Source: Schistocerca nitens
Taxonomy: Eukaryota > Arthropoda > Insecta > Orthoptera > Acrididae
Assembly (NCBI RefSeq): GCF_023898315.1
Contig: NC_064616.1
Coordinates: 288,079,205 to 288,143,204, forward strand
Length of the DNA stretch: 64,000 nt
Direction of reading: 5' to 3'
The position numbers were made by a program, and so were the translations under genes. Shown here piece by piece: positions 61,413-64,000 of this stretch. The notes below the pieces were generated by a model. The model saw only the letters and a list, made by a program, of their open reading frames with translations. It was not told the origin of the DNA and did not search any database. Numbering within the stretch: position 1 is the first letter of the stretch; every line of letters starts with the position of its first letter.

Positions 61413-61572
61413 AAATGGTTCAAATGGCTCTGAGCACTATGGGACTTAACATCTGTGGTCATAAGTCCCCTAGAACTTAGAACTACTTAAACCTAACTAA
61501 CCTAAGGACATCACACACATCCATGCCCGAGGCAGGATTCGAACCTGCGACCGTAGCAGTCGCGCTGTTCCG
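61413..61572 (-). repeat. SINE-A, reverse, 5'-truncated, perfect target duplication
   Basis: AAGCCAGGCGTC at 61401-61412 and 61573-61584. About 38 nt of the head, including the A box, are missing, although the duplication is perfect. Confidence 0.93.
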
Positions 61573-61735
61573 AAGCCAGGCGTCGTTTGGCATTTACCGT
61601 CGTGATGTGTGGCTTATGAGCAGGCATTCGACCATGAAATCCAAGTTCTCTTACCTCCCGCCTAAGTGTCATAGTACTTGCAGTGGATCCTGATGCAGTA
61701 TGGAATTCCCGTGTGATGGTCTGGATAGATGTCTG

Positions 61736-62133
61736 ACCCGCCAGGTTAGCCAAGAGCCCTGATGCGCTGCTTCCTGGACTCGGGTAGACGCGCCGGCCCC
61801 GGATGGAATCCGCCCGACGGATTAACGACGAGGGCCGGTGTGGCGGCCATCCTGGATGTGGTTTTAAGGCCGTTTTCCACATCCCTCTAGGTGAATACCG
61901 GGCTGGTCCCTACGTCCCGCCTCAGTTACACGATTCACAGACATTTGACACACATTCGCACTTTTCCATGATATACACTAGACGCAGACAGATAGGGTAC
62001 TCTAATTCTGTCCTGGCGAGTATGGGGTGACGGCAGGAAGGGATCCGGCCACCCTTCACATCAACATGCCAAATCCGATTTAACCACGACAACCCCGCGC
62101 ACAATGCGGGACCAAGGCGCAAGTGATATAATA
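61736..62133 (+). repeat. SINE-F, ~400 bp, with 18-bp target duplication
   Basis: GGTCTGGATAGATGTCTG at 61718-61735 and 62134-62151 is perfect. The tRNA-like head (GGTTAGCCAAGAGC ... GGATGGAATCCGCC) is followed by GATGTGG-TTTTAAGGCCGTTTT-CCACATC, AATACCGGGCTGGTCCC and a long 3' part with GGATCCGGCCACCC. It ends in AAGGCGCAAGTGATATAATA. Confidence 0.9.
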
Positions 62134-62708
62134 GGTCTGGATAGATGTCTGCCTATTACACACTACGACCCTCTTCAACTATCGGTGGTCTCTGTCAGTT
62201 AACAGACGAGGCCGGCCTGTACGCCTTTGTGCTGTACGTGTCCCTTCACGTTTACACTTCACTATCACATCGGAAACAGTGGACCTAGGGATGTTTGGGA
62301 GTGTGGAAATCTCGCGTACAGACGTATGAGACAAGTGACACCAAATCACCTGACCACGTTCGAAGTCCGTGGATTCCGCGGAGCGCCCAATTCTGCTCTC
62401 TCACGATGCCTAATGACAACTGAGGTCGCTGATATGGAGTATCTGGCAGTAGGTGAAAACACAATGCGCCTAATATCATAAACGTATGTTTTTGAGGGTG
62501 TCCTGATACTTTTGATTACAAAGTGTATGTGGCACCAAATGTCTACACAAAGGTCATGAAGTTTGCATAAATTACGAGCCATTAGTTTGTAGGTGTGAAG
62601 CCTGCGCCCGATAATATCCCAAATGTCTTCCATTTGGTTGAGATCGGGAGAATTTAGTGACCAGGACATGAACGTTAGTTCACTATAATGCTCCCCAGAC
62701 CACTATAA

Positions 62709-62909
62709 CACGGTCGGCCGTGGTGGCCAAGCGGTTCTAGGCACTTCAGTCCGGAACCGCGCGACTGCTACGGTGGCAGGTTCGAATCCTGCCTCGAGCA
62801 TGGATGTGTGTGATGTCCCTATGTTAGTTAGGTTTAATTAGTTCTAAGTTCTAGGGGACTGATGACCTCAGATGTTAAGTCCTATAGTGCTCAGAGCCAC
62901 TTTTGAACA
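62709..62909 (+). repeat. SINE-A
   Basis: Head GGTCGGCCGTGGTGGCCAAG to tail GAGCCACTTTTGAA. CACTAT appears on both sides (62700 and 62909 regions) as a short possible duplication. Confidence 0.88.
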
Positions 62910-63345
62910 CTATTGGTATTGTGATACGTACAGTTATCCTACGGGAGGATGTCACTGTTTTCTGGAAGGATGTCAAAGATGACAGAATGAAGATGGTCCG
63001 CAATAAAGTAAACATAATCAACACCGACAATGGTGCCTTTGGTTACTGCCGCAGGTGACAAGGAAGTCAAAGTGAATGATCCCCGTGGCATAATACTTTC
63101 CCCACCGGCTTTTCCTGGATGACTGCGAATTCTGCCTCTACCATCGATCTGGTGCAACAAGTAACGTGATTCATCCGACCAGGAGAAACGTTTACTTTTA
63201 TCCATGATTCAGTCTGGAAGATGCCGTGACCGCCAAATTCGTAATTGACGATGTCATTTGGTTAACGTTGGAACTGCTAGGGCAAGTCCGCTGCCAAACG
63301 AAATATTCAACGGTGTGACCCAATGTACTCCTGCCTGCACCAGTA

Positions 63346-63581
63346 AATGAAATGTCGTGTGGCTAGGGCCTCCCGCCGGGTAGACCGTTCGCCTGGTGTA
63401 GGTCTTTCAAGGTGACGCCACTTCGGCGACCTGCGCGTCGATGGGGATGAAATAATGATGATTAGGACAACACAACACCCAGTCCCTGAGCGGAGAAAAT
63501 CTCCGACCCAGCCGGGAATCGAACCCGGGACCTTAGGATTGACATTCCGTCACGCTGACCACTCAGCTACCGGGGCCGGAC
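63346..63581 (-). repeat. SINE-E, reverse, perfect target duplication
   Basis: GCCTGCACCAGTA at 63333-63345 and 63582-63594. On the minus strand the head is CCCCGGTAGCTGAGTGGTCA ... GGGTTCGATTCCCGGCTGG, with a tRNA-like layout. The body has GATTTTCTCCGCTCAGGG, TCATCATTATTTCATCCCC and ACGGTCTACCCGGCGGGAGG, ending ACGACATTTCATT. This is the only copy in the window. Confidence 0.92.
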
Positions 63582-64000
63582 GCCTGCACCAGTATTGCGC
63601 TCTATCATCTGATCTGTCACAGATCGCCGACTGTTGTTTACAGAGTGGGCAAGCCTCCACATTCTGCGGGCATGCAGCACCTGGTCACCTATTGCCACCC
63701 ACTCATGATTTCACCGAGCTTCAACGGTAGTCCGTAGATACTCAGGACAGTCTCACGCAAATTGCCGACCAGCTTTGCCGTTTCCGAGATGCTCACTCCC
63801 AGGCGCTGAGCCATAACTAACTACCCTTTGTCGAAGCCGCTTATATCAGTGGCTTTCCTCATTTGTCGTCTGACTCTTCGCTGAAATGATTCGTCTCTGC
63901 TCCATTTAAGTACTTTTCTTGTGGCGTCAAATGCGCGTGACGCTACCAGACGACAATCAACCTCGCGGTGGCCAGATGTCCCAGTGCTTTGGCTCATCAG

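Larger units (their letters stand above)
60062..62525 (-). mobile_element. Tc1-like element E, copy 2, with three nested insertions
   Basis: The left end CACTATAAGATCAAAAGTAT is preceded by TA (60060-60061); the right end, reverse complemented, starts CACTTTGTAATCAAAAGTAT and is followed by TA (62526-62527). Compared with copy 1 it contains an unclassified ~650-bp insert (60551-61199), a SINE-A (61413-61572) and a SINE-F (61736-62133). Its transposase is broken; RLTSIPLLSAALRQEWAAIP near 60280-60220 is the clearest part. It inserted into Tc1-like element P. Confidence 0.83.
62526..64000 (-). pseudogene. Tc1-like element P, incomplete, runs off the window
   Basis: On the minus strand FSWSDESRYLLHQIDGRGRI (63190-63125) is the first catalytic Asp region; SWSLNSPDLNQMEDIWDIIG (62666-62610) contains the Glu of the third position (MED), followed by RRLHTYKLMARNLCKLHDLC. 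The region with the second Asp (about 62910-62960 and the SINE site) is short and damaged. Upstream (63580-63960) degraded HTH sequence continues with AQRLGVSISETAKLVG-like reading near 63815-63765. Tc1-E copy 2 has replaced its 3' end, and SINE-A and SINE-E are inserted. Confidence 0.65.

Overview
This window looks like gene-poor nuclear DNA from a large insect genome, most likely an acridid grasshopper or locust (Schistocerca-like). That placement is my inference, from recognising the abundant tRNA-headed SINEs, a TGTGGTGTCACC...AACA LTR and the mix of Tc1/mariner, CR1/Jockey/RTE-type and Gypsy elements. I found no convincing host protein-coding gene, no functional tRNA or rRNA gene and no CRISPR. 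Nearly everything recognisable is transposable-element sequence, much of it nested.

Layout. 0-5 kb: SINE-B copies, a full-length but dead mariner with 30-bp TIRs, and a CR1-like reverse-transcriptase fragment carrying a SINE and a MITE. 5-8 kb: two head-to-head broken copies of one Tc1-like family ('Tc1-C'). 8-11 kb: a degraded non-LTR element split by a SINE and by a solo LTR with a perfect 5-bp target duplication. 11-16.4 kb: a foldback repeat, then a long-TIR mariner-like deletion derivative ('F') that received a nearly complete CR1 element with ORF1 (SGNH esterase) and ORF2 (endonuclease + RT). 18.5-22.6 kb: a Tc1-like element ('Tc1-A') holding an intact second Tc1-like element ('Tc1-B'), a SINE and a second CR1 copy. 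23-26 kb: Tc1-like 'E' and a second intact Tc1-B copy in the opposite orientation. 26-30 kb: an ~850-bp direct duplication of a SINE-G + SINE-C block, flanking a cecropia-type mariner. 30-33 kb: further Tc1 remnants. 33-37 kb: the one long TE-poor stretch. 37-41 kb: SINE-J, a 5S-rRNA-headed SINE and a deleted mariner-like element. 41-47 kb: LTR-like, RTE-like, IS630/mariner-like and CR1 ORF1 remnants among many SINEs. 48.7-50.4 kb: Tc1-A copy 2. 50.6-57 kb: a decayed Ty3/Gypsy element interrupted by a 1.16-kb foldback and an RTE copy. 57-64 kb: mariner, Tc1-A copy 3, Penelope-like, Tc1-E copy 2 and a last Tc1-like element that runs off the window.

How the pieces relate. Only four reading frames look functional: the two Tc1-B transposases (340 aa, four differences between them) and the CR1 ORF1/ORF2 pair. 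Target-site duplications around the SINEs give a clear relative order of events. The SINE families (labels A to K are mine) are modular: unrelated heads (class II tRNA-like, tRNA-Gly-like, 5S rRNA) are joined to a few shared bodies, and two of those bodies carry what looks like a conserved stem-loop. The most interesting single site is a canonical -1 slippery heptamer, T_TTT_TTA, exactly where CR1 ORF1 overlaps ORF2. Strand and ORF evidence was read directly; family names rest on recognised motifs and have not been searched against a database.
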